A stretch of 64,000 bases of DNA from Acanthococcus lagerstroemiae (lineage: Eukaryota; Arthropoda; Insecta; Hemiptera; Eriococcidae). Below, in pieces: positions 49,354 through 62,100 of the stretch (positions are counted from its first letter, which is position 1; the number at the start of each line of letters is the position of its first letter). Position numbers and translations under genes: made by a program. The stretch spans positions 32,261,574 to 32,325,573 of the forward strand of contig CM063114.1 in NCBI GenBank assembly GCA_031841125.1, read 5' to 3'. The notes under the pieces are model-generated. The model was given only the letters and a program-made list of their open reading frames with translations. It did no database searches and was not told where the DNA came from.

Positions 49354-49820
49354 CTAGTAATTAGGAAATAAAAAACCAAAACAACAGTAATAACAACATA
49401 TAGCTTCCGTCATTTTAAAGATACTCTGCGGTGATCTCGGTATTTCGATGTAAATATTTTCTTCAGAAAAGTGCACTCTGTTTTTTTCAGACCGGTCGCG
49501 TTTCTGGTCGCAGTGTAGGGTTTTCTTTATAATCCCTTTTAGCTTTTTTACGCTGTCAGACCGGCTACACTTATTTATTTCCGAGATGGTCGATATGACC
49601 TCGGTCATGAATTCTTCCATTGTGTTTATATTTTTGTTCTCGCAGCTTATTGACAATCGGCGAACAACTTCCGTGTCTGATAGAAGCTCCATAATGCAGT
49701 CGTATCCAGTCATATTACCATCCTGCGAGGAATTCGAATCAAACGACGAGTTTCGATTGCAGATTTCATGTAATTTTCTCGATTTAAGTCGATCTCTTAC
49801 AACATTCCAGCGCGAATAAC
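49354..49820 (-). CDS. Last exon of an unrecognised gene, with an RVHF motif and hydrophobic cysteine-rich tail
   Basis: The frame follows a good acceptor (minus-strand TTGACTTGGCTTGTAG, ending at 49821) and runs 467 bases to TAG. It needs one base from an upstream exon that I could not find. It reads YSRWNVVRDRLKSRKLHEIC, then a serine/asparagine-rich part and a helical segment (MEEFMTEVISTISEINKC). A basic region leads into KNRVHFSEENIYIEIP and a tail AICCYYCCFGFLF. RVHF fits the (K/R)VxF docking motif for protein phosphatase 1, but such short motifs arise by chance. The tail could be a lipidated or membrane-inserted end. The longer ORF up to 50061 runs through intron and MITE sequence and should not be used. 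Confidence 0.6.
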
Positions 49821-49867
49821 CTACAAGCCAAGTCAATGAAATTATGAATGAAGAAACTCGGCAACAT

Positions 49868-50036
49868 GGGCGCCAATCCACAGGAAGGGGGAGAATCCCC
49901 CCTCCCAAAAAAATGGTGATGAGAGGAGGGAGAAATAGTAAAGGGAGGTGCGGCAAAGAAATGTCCGCACGTAAGCGCACTTTTCCTTCAGCCACTTCTC
50001 CCCCTCTCCCCATTATCATGTCTGGATTCGCGCCTG
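49868..50036. mobile_element. Probable hAT-like MITE, about 170 bp
   Basis: The left side TGGGCGCCAATCCACAGG and the right end GTCTGGATTCGCGCCTG are imperfect inverted copies; the right end matches the end of the MITE at 21174. Purine- and pyrimidine-rich G/C blocks lie inside. No clear 8-bp duplication. It lies in the presumed intron upstream of the exon at 49354-49820. Confidence 0.5.
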
Positions 50037-51613
50037 GCGTAACTGTGTCATTTTCTTTCAAAAAATTCTAAAACCCTCTCGTTAAAAAGCTTACAATATG
50101 TTTACACGCCGCATTTTCGAATTCGTACCCTCATCATCGTTTTCAGCAGTCTATGGGCGGTATGAAAATATGGTACAATTAACCGCGATGGAATTCCACT
50201 TCAAGAGATGTTGTTAGGAGTCATTGTGACCGTGAAAAATCACGATAGCCATCTCGATTTGGCAGCTTTTTAAAACGGCGGACTTGTCTTTCTATGATAG
50301 CGAAATCCAATCCTACGTAGCCATTGGATTTCATATCCTCTATTTCCATATAATAGAGCGCAAAAAGTCGCGTTTACAACTTATGAGTTCTCCACGTTTG
50401 ATAATCTTGCACCTGTCAGATACCAACCAAAAGTCCCGATTTCAATATTTTCACATTTCGTCGACGTGGATTTACAGCGAAGTCGATATTGTGTCAGCGA
50501 CATGTTGCTTATGTTTCCCCCATCCATGAGGAGGTCTGACACGTAGGTATTAGGTAGTAGAAAGGGAGGATTCTTTCAGATCCAGATTTTTCATTGACCA
50601 ATATTATCTCTACATTGTCTGTTTTTTTTTGGGGGGGGGGCGGCATTTGAGTGTAAAATTAATTTAGGTATTTATTTTAGAAATGTTGAATGTGCAGGGC
50701 AACAGCAAGCAATCTGCTACTGCCCCACAGATCTCAAGGTTTAAACATAGTGATGTATACGGATATAGACACTGAAATATAGAATCATTTTATGTTTTGT
50801 ACTGTGCCAATTCGTCTCAGGAAGGCGAATGGATTTTGAAATCAACATAATGTCTATCTAATTAATGGTCTGGAGTGCGTTCGTTCGTGACGATTCAGAA
50901 ACAGTGAGATTAATTTTGTAAAGCGTAAGGATAGATTACATGAATGCTCGTTTATGTTTCCCAGCATCTCAAGGTATAAGGAACGATTATGGAATACCCA
51001 TCAGTGGCGGATTAACACATAAGCATGGGAAGCAATTGCTTCGGGTGCGGAGAAGAGAAGGGCGCCATCAAGATAGGCGAAAAAAATTTTCAGCACAAAC
51101 GCAGGGTAACAATTTAATTGGTCATATACTCCTCAAAGTCCCCATCCCTAAGAAATTACCTTTACGGGAGGCAAAGCGTGTGCGCGCCGATGGAGCTAGG
51201 CCAATTTTGATCTTGCTTCCTTCGCCAGAAAGGGTTAATCCGCCCCTGGGAGTAACTATTTCGGCGGTCAGCTTCGAGTAGTGGACTGTGGAATCTCGTT
51301 TTAGTATTAATTTCTCACAGACTAGGACGAGAGACACTTATTTCTACTGGTAGAGTGAAATGTGATATTTTTCCTTGAAAAAGTTTTGTGCGTGATTGAA
51401 AGAAGCTGAATACTCATCTGTGGGTCAGTGATGCTAAATTAAGTTTAACCAAGCGTGTGGAATAAAAAGGTATACCTATATTTTCAGGAAGGAACCCTGA
51501 TTTTTTTCTCGACAGTCCTGTCCATAAGGGTAAATGGAGAACTAGTCTTACGATGTATTGATCACACGTCCACATGTTTGGAGTAAACCCACGTCAACAA
51601 AATTACAGCTATA
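50037..51613. other. Non-genic stretch with a probable MITE at 51002-51248
   Basis: CAGTGGCGGATTAACAC at 51002 and GGGTTAATCCGCCCCTG ending 51248 are inverted, as in hAT-derived MITEs, but the flanking octamers differ. A T9-G10 run lies near 50622-50640. Upstream exons of the minus-strand gene should lie in this block or beyond; none could be joined in phase. Confidence 0.45.
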
Positions 51614-53468
51614 CAGGGTGTCCGAGTTTCGGTTGCTAAGCGGGGAGGAATGAGTAGCACTTGAGTAGACAAAGCGAAAGTGTTATTATCACCTTTTGCC
51701 TAATCACAAAATTGAAGGCGCCGCATCTTTGTAAAAATCGAAAAATTCACCAATTTTGACCCATTATAAAAATCACGAGTAATGATGTTGCCCAGTCTAC
51801 AATGATGCCATGTTACAGCACTCACTTAGAGTAACAAAACAAGTTATTACGATATCCGGCCTGCTCTGAAAATTTAAGCAGATAAATGGCATCCAAAATT
51901 CAGAAATTTCAATTTTTTTACAAAATTGTGCAAAAAGCCTACTTTTACTGAATCCCAATATGAATAACCAAAGGCCGGCGTACAGTTCTCATTATCAAAA
52001 CTGGTAGCCCTGATTCAGATGAACAAAAAATCATACCACTATCTCCTTCCAGTTTTCAGAATTTAAAAAGTTATGTGGCGCTGAAGCTCATGAAGCTTCT
52101 GAAATGATCGAAAAATGAACCTTATGATTAACTGAAAGTAGGTGAATGAAACTTGATTCATTTTATGACAAGCCATTGTTATGGTTTGTGCACTTTCGCT
52201 GCAAATTAACAACAGGCCTTAATTCTGTTCAGTTTTTTTAGCAGCATTTGTCTTCTGTACGCTAACTGATTTCCCCACATTATAAAAGAAATCTAAAAAT
52301 TTGAGACGTTACCAGATTGAGAATAAATTTTTTAAGTAAGTTATTTCAAAAAATTTATCAGCTCTTACTGAATGTACCAGTTATCCCTCCGATTAAAAGT
52401 GCGCTTTACTTTGATCTTCTGTTAGGATGTCTGCAAACTCGACGTTTTCTTGCAAAAATTTGAAACCTGGAAGCAAGAGACTTGGCTTTTCTTCTGAAAT
52501 TCGCCACTGTATGCAGTGGTGTAGCGTCGGGGGGGGGGGTTATGCCCTCTCAATATTTTTACATAGTCCTCTAATATCGGCGATTAAAAAAAAACACTAC
52601 AATTTTCGACTTTTTCTCCCTTGAAAACCTTATTGTGCCCCCCCCCCTTTAACCCCTAGCTATGCCATTGACTGTATGACATAATTTCTCGTGAATTTCC
52701 GTCGAACGTCGGTTACGCTGTGTAGAAATGTATTACACTTCGTAATTCACAAGCAACGCACGTCGAAATGTTGACTCATTTTTGTAGCACTGATAGCAAC
52801 CCCAGTTCTATTCCAGAGTGTGCAAAACTCAAGATTTACATTTCCCTTTCATTTCGTTTTATTTTATTTTTGTTTCTGCTTACGAATTTAGGGAAACTTA
52901 CTTTTGAGCGGAGCCTAGAAACCAAATAGCTTTCCCCCTAACAGTTTAATTTTTAGGGCGAGTTAAATTTTCTGTTTTTTTGAAATTTGAAAGTACTTCA
53001 ACGTGTCTTAACTTTTTAAATTCTGAAAACTGGAAGGAGATAGTGGTATGATTTTTTGTTCATCTGAATCAGGGCTACCAGTTCTGATAATGAGAACTGT
53101 ACGCCGGCCTTTGGTTATTCATATTTGGATTCAGTAAAAGTAGGCTTTTTGCACAATTTTGTAAAAAAATTGAAATTTCTGAATTTTGGATGCCATTTAT
53201 CTGCTTAAATTTTCAGAGCAGGCCGGATATCGTAATAACTTGTTTTGTTACTCTAAGTGAGTGCTGTACCATGGCATCATTGTAGACTGGGCAACATCAT
53301 TACTCGTGATTGTTGTAATAGGTCAAAATTGGTGAATTTTTCGATTTTTACAAAGATGCGGCGCCTTCAATTTTGTGATTAGGCAAAAGGTGATAATAAC
53401 ACTTCTGCTTTGTCTATTCAAGTACTATTCATTCCTCCCCGCTTAGCAACCGAAACTCAGACACCCTG
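51614..53468. mobile_element. Foldback element, copy 2 (1.9 kb)
   Basis: TA-flanked, ends CAGGGTGTCCGAGTTTCGG and its complement, with arms of about 450 bp as in copy 1. The centre is copy 1's centre in reverse orientation, including the same nested MITE at 52514-52670. No transposase. Confidence 0.85.
52514..52670. mobile_element. Nested hAT-like MITE, same insertion as at 22702
   Basis: Flanked by ACTGTATG on both sides (52506-52513, 52671-52678), the complement of the CATACAGT duplication in copy 1. It contains 11-base G and 10-base C runs. Position and duplication show inheritance from a common ancestor of the two foldback copies. Confidence 0.85.
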
Positions 53469-54881
53469 TATATTACCGAGTCCAGAAATTTTTTACCTAA
53501 TTAAAAAATCGTTTCTCAATTTCTTAGCTATCGTTGAATTTTGAATGTTGAAGAAAGTCGACTATACAACGAGTAACAAGTAACGTCTATACTTGAAGAA
53601 CAAAAATAAGACATCCAGAAATAGCTGTAGATTCTTGGAACGGTTACATTATACATCCATTACGAGCCCCAGATCCCGTATGCTGGAGAAGGAGGATTTT
53701 CAACCGCCCCTCTTGGATCGGTAAAAACACACTTCTTAAATTTGTTCAGTTCTTAACAAATTTTCAGCCAAGAACGATATTTTTTACTTTTTGGCACAAG
53801 ACAGGCAAATGGGCTCAAGAAACTAAATAGTATCGCATGAAATCCGACCAAAAAAAGGATATTACGAGTGAAAACAATCGGTCGTCATAAAATATGCGCC
53901 TTTTAGAAAATCCACCGGTAGTAAATTGGGATAATCATCGTATGATTTCACGGTCACACTAACTCTTAACGACAACTCTTCGAGTGATTCGTACTATTCT
54001 GCCAAATTTCAACAAAAACTGTACTTCTTCAGTACGGTTCTTGGATCATAGGGCCCAATTAAGTCGCAAATCATAAATAGCCAATTCAATGCACCACTAT
54101 GTAGTTGCTAGATCCTCGAGACTGTTCTCATTTTCTAAGGTTCTGGGGGAAAAGAATAACTTCACCCCTCGTAAAAACTTCTTTAACACACTGTCTCGCC
54201 CCCTCCCTCCCCCTACAAATACCTACATACATTTTTTTCTATCTTAAAACTTTTTTGTAATAAATTTTGAACGACTTACGTAGGTCTGATTCGGACATTT
54301 TATCCGATGCAGCTACTTGCAGTTGCATGACAATGGATTATTAAGATGATGTGTCGCGAGTACTAGTCCCAGATTCCATTACAACTCATTGAAAGTGCGC
54401 TCAAATTCAAGGTGGGCGCATGCACTCGATATACACAATATAATAAATTACCTTAAATAAGTACTTCAGTCGATTGACGGTCACATACTGACAGTGAAAA
54501 AAAAGAAGGAAAAGTGAGTGACTGTAAGGATTCATTTGCTTAATGTAATTTAATTCGTCTGCTTGCGGTCGGTAGTAAATTTTTTTCGTCTACATAACTT
54601 CCACGTTGCAACGACGACTTTCGAAGTATATACTTCCGAAATGGGCGCGGGTTACGTCCACGAACATCGCTTGGTATTTCCTCGTGCATCTAAGACGTAG
54701 ATTGTAGTATCGTTCAACCCCCTCCCCCTTTATATATGCCGGCTTTGCGAGTAAACTGCGAGACAAGTGTTTTCTTCTTATTTTCTTAATTGTATTACAT
54801 TAAGCGTTGGCTCATCGTTCTTTTCATAAATTGATTTTCTCCCGTTTACTCGCAGGGCTAACTAAAATGTAATTATCAATA
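53469..54881. other. Non-genic stretch between two foldback copies
   Basis: No supported gene, RNA or repeat. Mixed AT-rich sequence. Confidence 0.4.
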
Positions 54882-56152
54882 CAGGGTGTCCGAGTTTCGG
54901 TTGCTAAGCGGGGAGGAATGAATAGCACTTGAGTAGACAAAGCAAAAGTGTTATTATCACCTTTTGCCTAATCACAAAATTGAGGGCGCCGCATCTTTGT
55001 AAAAGTCGAAAAATTCACCAATTTTGACCCATTATAAAAATCACGAGTAATAATGTTGCCCAGTCTACAATGATGCCATGTTACAGCACTCACTTAGAGT
55101 AACAAAACAAGTTATTACGATATCCAGCCTGCTCTGAAAATTTAAGCAGGTAAATGGCATTCAAAATTCAGAAATTTCAATTTTTTACAAAATTGTGCAA
55201 AAAGCCTACTTTTACTGAACCCCAACATGAATAACCAAAGGCCGGCGTACAGTTCTCATTATCAAAACTGGTAGCCCTGATTCAGATGAACAAAAAATCA
55301 TATCACTATCTCCTTCCAGTTTTTAGAATTTAAAAAGTTATGTCACGTTGAAGTTCATGAAGCTTCTGAAATGATCGAAAAATGAACCTTATGATCAAAG
55401 AAGAAAAGAAAAAAAAGAAAAATAACAAACGCTTCTAATTTATTGTAACTTTCAATAGTTGTTATGCCTGAATGAATGACTGGCGTTACTTGAAGACTCC
55501 ATCTGTTGAACTAGTTGTCTAACCACCATAAAATAGGAACTGGAATACAAATTTTTGTTTCTGCCTACGAATTTAGGGAAACTTACTTTTGAGCGGAGCC
55601 TAGAAACCAAATAGCCTTCCCCCTAACAGTTTAATTTTTAGGGCGAGTTAAATTTTCTGTTATTTTGAAAATTGAAAGTACTTCAACGCGTCTTAACTTT
55701 TTAAATTCTGAAAACTGGAAGGAGATAGTGGTATGATTTTTTGTTCATCTGAATCAGGGCTACCAGTTTTGATAATGAGAACTGTACGCCGGCCTTTGGT
55801 TATTCATGTTGGAATTCAGTAAAAGTAGGCTTTTTGCACAATTTTGTAAAACATAGAAATTTCTGAATTTAGGATGCCATTTACCTGCTTAAATTTTCAG
55901 AGCAGGCCGGATATCGTAATAACTTGTTTTGTTACTCTAAGTGAGTGCTGTACCATGGCATCATTGTAGACTGGGCAACATCATTACTCGTGATTTTTGT
56001 AATAAGTCAAAATTAGTGAATTTTTCGATTTTTACAAAGAGGCGGTGCCTTCAATTTTGTGATTAGGCAAAAGGTGATAATAACACTTTTGCTTTGTCTA
56101 TTCAAGTACTATTCATTCCTCCCCGCTTAGCAACCGAAACTCAGACACCCTG
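54882..56152. mobile_element. Foldback element, copy 3 (1.3 kb)
   Basis: TA-flanked with the same ends and arms as copies 1 and 2. Most of the long centre, including the nested MITE, is absent; the part from AGAAAAATAACAAACGCTTC to CCACCATAAAATAGG is kept. Probably an internal-deletion or gene-conversion derivative, or the state before the MITE arrived. Confidence 0.85.
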
Positions 56153-57417
56153 TATATTCGTATCTATGTACGACGTCGCAGAGGAATTCTTTCCAAGGGA
56201 GGACAGTAGCGTAAGACGAATCCAAAGGAGTAAAACTCCTCTTAGGTTAAAGAACAAGCCTCTTCAGTGAAATAATGCACATTTAAAAGGGGCAATATCT
56301 CATCCCCCTTCAGTGACGCCTATGTCTGTAGCTAGGTAGTCTTCAGATTATGGTATGATTTTTGAAGGGGGTGCTACGTTCTAACCCCCGTCATACTAAA
56401 ACATATTATTTTGTTTGTTGTATTAGTTCCTTCCCGAAGGTCATGTAACTTGCAAACTATTAACCTATGTATGGCAAGTAGTTATGCTAATACCTTTGGG
56501 GACGATCTAGAAGGAGGAGAATTTGCCGTCAATAAATAATTCGGAGACCTGTAATTTAAAAAAATGGGACACAAGAGTTTACAAAATAAAGGGAGACGAA
56601 AAAATATTCGCTTCCAGACTTGAAAAAGTAGCACGTTCCAGTCAAAAAGTGCACATATATTTCAGAAGATGAAGGAAACAAAAACCTGCTATATACATAT
56701 GAACTAGTCCTATCCCCTTCCTCTCTCTACTTCTACTTGGAATTGGTGATTGCCACCGTTATTATCATCTAAGTCCAAGTCCTAACATTGGATTTCCGAA
56801 CATCATATAGCAACAGAGGGTCTGAATACTCGTACTTCAAAATGTTAGGAGCGACCAAAGAAAGCTTAACCCTCTAATTGCCTTGGGACATACCTACTTC
56901 TCATTTTGAAATAGGCTTACGTTCCTGTCGGCCCTCGACTCAAATTTCACGTGCCTGCTGTTTGTTTGTTTGTTTAGTTGGAAGGTTTTTTTTTCTTTTT
57001 TCTTTTTCTGTCTGTCTGGAGGTAATCGTGATATTGGTGGCAGGTGTGAAAATACAAATCAATTTTTCATCTCAAGACGAAATTTTTGAAACGTATTTGA
57101 ACAGTAGGAGATATTCACATTCTTTCTACATGTTGTAGGGTCTGGCGAGTTGAGCAGGAGCATCTTACATCTGCTCATTATACCAACACATTTACGGTAG
57201 TGCCCGACAAATTCAAAACGGCATCGACTGTTTGGAGGGCACTCGTAGGCAGATATAGAATCATGTTAGCGTAATAATCGCCGTGCCATATTGCTATCTA
57301 AATGAGAATCATGTTCTTCATTCACTGAATCGAAATTGTTGTATTTATGTGACCCTTTTTCAGAAAAAGTAAGTAACCAAATTGGAAAAATTGATTTTGA
57401 TATTTTGGATAGAGGAT
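56153..57417. other. Non-genic stretch
   Basis: No supported exon or RNA gene. A TTTG-rich run lies near 56960-56975. Confidence 0.4.
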
Positions 57418-57668
57418 ATAAGAAGGGTAAAGAATCAAAACTCACATTTGCCATTTTACTTCAAGGGCGCAAACAGGCAAAATATTGTACACGGGTGCAG
57501 GAATATCTTTGCTGCGCCTGTGAATGTGCAGTATGTACGAGTATTACATACTCCAAGTTCACAGGCGCAGTAAAAATATTCCTGCATCCGTGTACAATAT
57601 TTTGCCTATTTGCGCCCTTGAAATAAAATGGCAAATGTGAGTTTTGATTCTTTACCCTTCATATATTA
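57418..57668. mobile_element. Palindromic MITE, about 250 bp
   Basis: From GAAGGGTAAAGAATCAAAAC (57422) to GTTTTGATTCTTTACCCTTC (57660) the two halves are nearly exact complements. They include TTGCCATTTTA, TCAAGGGCGCAAA and AATATTGTACACGGG. The arms are about 100 bp around a short centre near 57525-57555. Possible flanking ATAT duplication. No coding role; both strands show chance ORFs. Confidence 0.85.
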
Positions 57669-59105
57669 TGTCGCTTAAAAAAGTGAATAAATTTTCATTT
57701 TGAAAAGACTGCTGTCCAAGTTTTCATTCCACCTTTTGTCCAAGTTTTCATTCCACCTTTTTTTTTTTTTTTTTTTTGACATAGAAGTACTTTTAGAAAA
57801 ATCATTTTATGCAATTATCTAAACTTTTTCACGCAATTATCTCATTTAGAACGTTTTGAAGGCATGTAAAAAGCGCCTCCTCCTTCCCAAAACGACCACA
57901 TAAAATTTACTTTCATTCCGTTTTATTTATTTATTTATTTACTTTGCTCCCCTGTAATATTTAGAGTTGTCTGAATTTATACATCTTTTCCCGAAACTAG
58001 GAACATATGAATGAATTCATATTCAAAAAATTGGGGAATCCAAATAGTTTTTTAATGCGAGCGTCAACTTTCCTCGAAGAAATATTTATTGTCGTTACGT
58101 TTTTAATAGTCCATAATCAGTGACTAGATAGTTTCTGAAAATGTTATGACAATAAATAGCCCATATGTTTCAGTTAATTGTAATAACAACATTTCACTCG
58201 CACCTCAGAGGTAAATTGGGTTTAACTGATTATACTTCTGAACCAATAATGTAGATAACTCCGGGTAATTTTTTGGAATTTCTGAAGATACGGTAGAAAC
58301 AAAAGAATGTTCACAATATGAGTCATATCTAATAAAGTGCAGTATTATATATGTATATGAAAAACTCTGCGCATTAATAAGGATGTATTTATTAGCGCGG
58401 TGTCGTATTTTACCGGTCTTTGTTTTCATCACTGACAAGAATTACCGAATAAAATTCACATACTGTAGAAATGTTTGGATGTATGTTTCAGTTATATTTT
58501 TCGTTATCTTATATAGCCTACCGAGTTAGTGTTAACTGCCGATAAATATTTTCTTCCCACGAAAAAATATCAGATTTCAAAAATATGAAAATAAGAAAAC
58601 TGTAATTGAAAAAAACCTACTGGTTATGACGTCGGAACGGTGTTAAGTACTTCTGGCGATGGCTCAGTCCTTTTGTGCACGTTCCAGCTAAAAATAAGGG
58701 GAATTATATTCTCAAATTTCAAAGCTAAAACTTGTTCGAGGTAACTAGCAAAATTGTGTCTTCAAGCTTTTCCACATTGACAGGTTAAAAAGCTGGATTA
58801 TCGAGCAGTCATTGCTTAAAAATGCTAACCAATGTGCGTATAAACGATAAGTAACGAATAAATTAGCACTTCCTCTCGTACAATTTGCTTTTTCGTCGTC
58901 AGCCCTGACGACATATTAATAAGGGAAGTTGTAGGTATCGTTCCGGAGCCGTCGTCAGATGTTAATTACGTTCCCGCTTACTATAACAATAATGAACCGT
59001 CGTACGTAAAATCGCAATTTTCGCTGTCCGAAATTTCAGTGTAACCATCGCGTGCCGATGCCCTCTAGTCTAGCCTTTGTGTTCTCGGTTCCGAAAATTA
59101 TCAAC
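57669..59105. other. Intergenic stretch upstream of the M1-like gene
   Basis: AT-rich, with a T17 run near 57760. CCAAGTTTTCATTCCACCTTTTGT-type sequence is tandemly doubled at about 57716-57760. The promoter of the downstream gene should lie near 58900-59100; no core element can be named. Confidence 0.45.
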
Positions 59106-62100
59106 ATGTCCTTGCTTAGGGTGAGTTTGCTATTTACTTTTATTAGGTATCTATAGTATACTGTAACTCTATCTTCAACTAGATGTACTTTAGAGATTCG
59201 CAAGCGTTATTCACTGTTGCGACAAGCAATATGAAATCGACATTTCGCGAGACCATTTATAATCAACATCTTAAAGAAAGAAAATAAATAATAAATATGC
59301 GGATACTAATTGCTGATGGACCAGAATAAAACCAATATATACCTAATCTGAAGTTGGATGAAATATGTTATTGCCTTAGATACTGCTTTTCCTGTTGCCA
59401 ATGTGGAAATCGTCAGTTTGTGAGCTGAATGGCAACCCGATCCCGAAATTCGTTCCTCAAGGTTACCATTTAGATTTATTTCCGAATGTAAACACAGGGT
59501 TCCTCAAAGGTTTCGTTTCAATTAATATCGCAACCTACGCCGAACCATCGAATGTAATTGAACTTGATGCTGACCCCACAGTCGTCATTCATTACAAATC
59601 AATTAAGGTGTCGGAGATAACGAAGGATGCAAAATATGATGCCAATCGAACGTAAGAATATCTCACTAAAATATAGCTGTAAAATTTTATTTCTCGCGCG
59701 TAAGTCACGAGCTGACGTGTATACCTATAAATTGATAAATTAATTAATGCGAGAGGAATTTTTTGTCCAGTAAACTTATCTACGAAGTAATAGCCGTGGA
59801 GAGGGTTCTGTTTGATTTAGGTACCCTCAAAATACATCTTTCTCAAAACCTACAACGGGATATAACCTATCAAGTTCATATAAGCTTCGAAACGATGTTG
59901 AAAAATGATTCCAATAACCAACCTTTTTACATGCGTACATTTTTTGACAACGATACACAAGTTGAAAGGTAATTTTTACATATACTCAATTATTCATACG
60001 GCTTTGCTTTTTTTTTAAGGGAGGGGGCGACGGATGAAACTTTTTCCTAACTTATTACGTACATTTTCAATTAAGTTTCAAAATTTCGCAGGGAGCTATA
60101 TTGCCTAGAAGCGGTGCCTCTATTTGCTCTCTTTCCGAGTCTTGCGTTCCAGCGTCATGAAATTTATGTTCATCGTATTACGTAGAGTTAATTTCAGTAC
60201 TTTATGGCGCTTGCCATATTCATTTGTAAATGGTTTGCTTGGAAAACTGCGCCGCTAGCACTAAATCTTGTTTCTTGAGAACCGCCCTTTCCCTAACCTA
60301 CACCTACAGGGTGTTTTTAAGTGATAATCACTTGTTACCTACCGAGGGACAAAAAATGTGACTGCTTTTGCAAAGCTATGGAAACGGCGTTTATCAGACT
60401 TTCCTCTATACCTACTAGGATTTAAATTACTGCTTGTCGTGGAAGTAGAAGAGACCATACGAATATACATTCTTATTTTTCTCATAAAACTAATGTTCCC
60501 CGTTGGCTCCCCAAGTTGTGTTCATTTTTATTTAATTGGATTTGCGATTCATGGATAAAAGTAGTTTAATACACATTTAAAATTTACGAACTCTGAAATT
60601 CATTTTACAGCATTGAAGATTCAATTTGATTTGACAGTTATTTAAAACAACAACAAATGATTAAAATCCAAAACCCAATACACCTATTCGTTATAATTGG
60701 ATTCTAATAAAATAACAAACTTCTCTCAGTGCCGCGGGGTGATTAACTAATTGTTTAGAAATTTCGCCCATCTGATGGGCCATGAATACGAGGCAGCGTC
60801 GTTTTCAACTTAGATATTTTTTGCACCTACTTTTGTTTCAAGTGCCTTACAAGATTCTCATACTCTCATCGTACAACTTTATAAAATGTACAAAAATTAT
60901 TCCCTTCTTAATATATGAAGCCAATAACTGCCCCGCGAATCATTCTGGAGTGTCACTATACATATTCTCGAGTGAAGTTATTCGCAGTAAAAATGAAATC
61001 TTCTCTATTTAGACCTTCAAAAGGGTTAGAGAAACACAATTTTGGTGATATAATGATGCCTTTAATTCAATTTTTTGTTGTAGGAAATTTGTTGTCATGG
61101 ATCTAACAAAAACTGGATGCTATAAGGCATTCCCTTGCTTCAATAAATTGGATTACAAATCGTGGATTTCCCTGTCAGTAATCCGACAACCAAATTTCTA
61201 TGCCCTAGCCACCGCTCCAGTTAATTATACGACGAATGTGTAAGAATACAAAAATGATCTTTGGCTAACACGAAACTAATAAGTCCTACTCGTAGTTTTA
61301 TTACGATCCGACGCGGTTAGTATACTCGTACTCGTATTTAATACAGAACGTATTCGTATCCTTCCATTCCAGAGTAAGTGATGGTAGTTTAGTGAAAGAC
61401 TTTTTTCTCAACACACCCCCTATGTCTATGAATTCTCTGGCACTGGTCGTGTCGGACTACAGACGAATTAACGCGCTACGATCTCAAGGTAAATATACGT
61501 AAAATCCTTCAATATATGTTCCTCAAATTCGGGATGGTAACAGATGTATTATAGTAACTATTTAGTATACAGGGTGTCCGAGTTTCGGTTGCTCACGCAG
61601 GGACGATAATGAAAAAATAGCCCCCCTGGGTAGAAAAGACAAACGCTAAAAGTTTATTTCCCTTGTTTCCTAATCACAAAATTCAATGCTTCGCATCTTT
61701 TAAAAATCAATAAAATTACAATATTTTGACCTATTACAAATAAATGTCACGATACTGATGTTCCCATTTTCATACAATTTGATTGGCCAAATGATTACAC
61801 CAATCAATTAGGATTTTACAAACAGTTCTAATACGATATCCCGCCCTTGGGCTCTATGAAAATTTACGGAAGATGGGCTTGAAAGTGATTTCTATTTTTT
61901 ACAAAATTGTGCAAAAAGCCTACTTTTACTGAATCCCAACATGAATAACCAAAGGCCGGCGTACAGTTCTCATTACCAAAACTGATAGCCCTGATTCAGA
62001 TGAACAAAAAATCATACCACTATCTCCTTCCAGTTTTCAGAATTGAAAAAGTTAAGACGCGTTGAAGTACTTTCAAATTTCAAAGAAACAAAAAATTTAA

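Noticed and set aside
49821..50061. N-terminal part of the 235-codon minus ORF
   Set aside because: It reads through intron and MITE sequence upstream of the acceptor; only 49354-49820 looks coding.
50940..51281. 113-codon ORF
   Set aside because: Overlaps inverted hAT-like ends at 51002 and 51248; best explained as MITE sequence.
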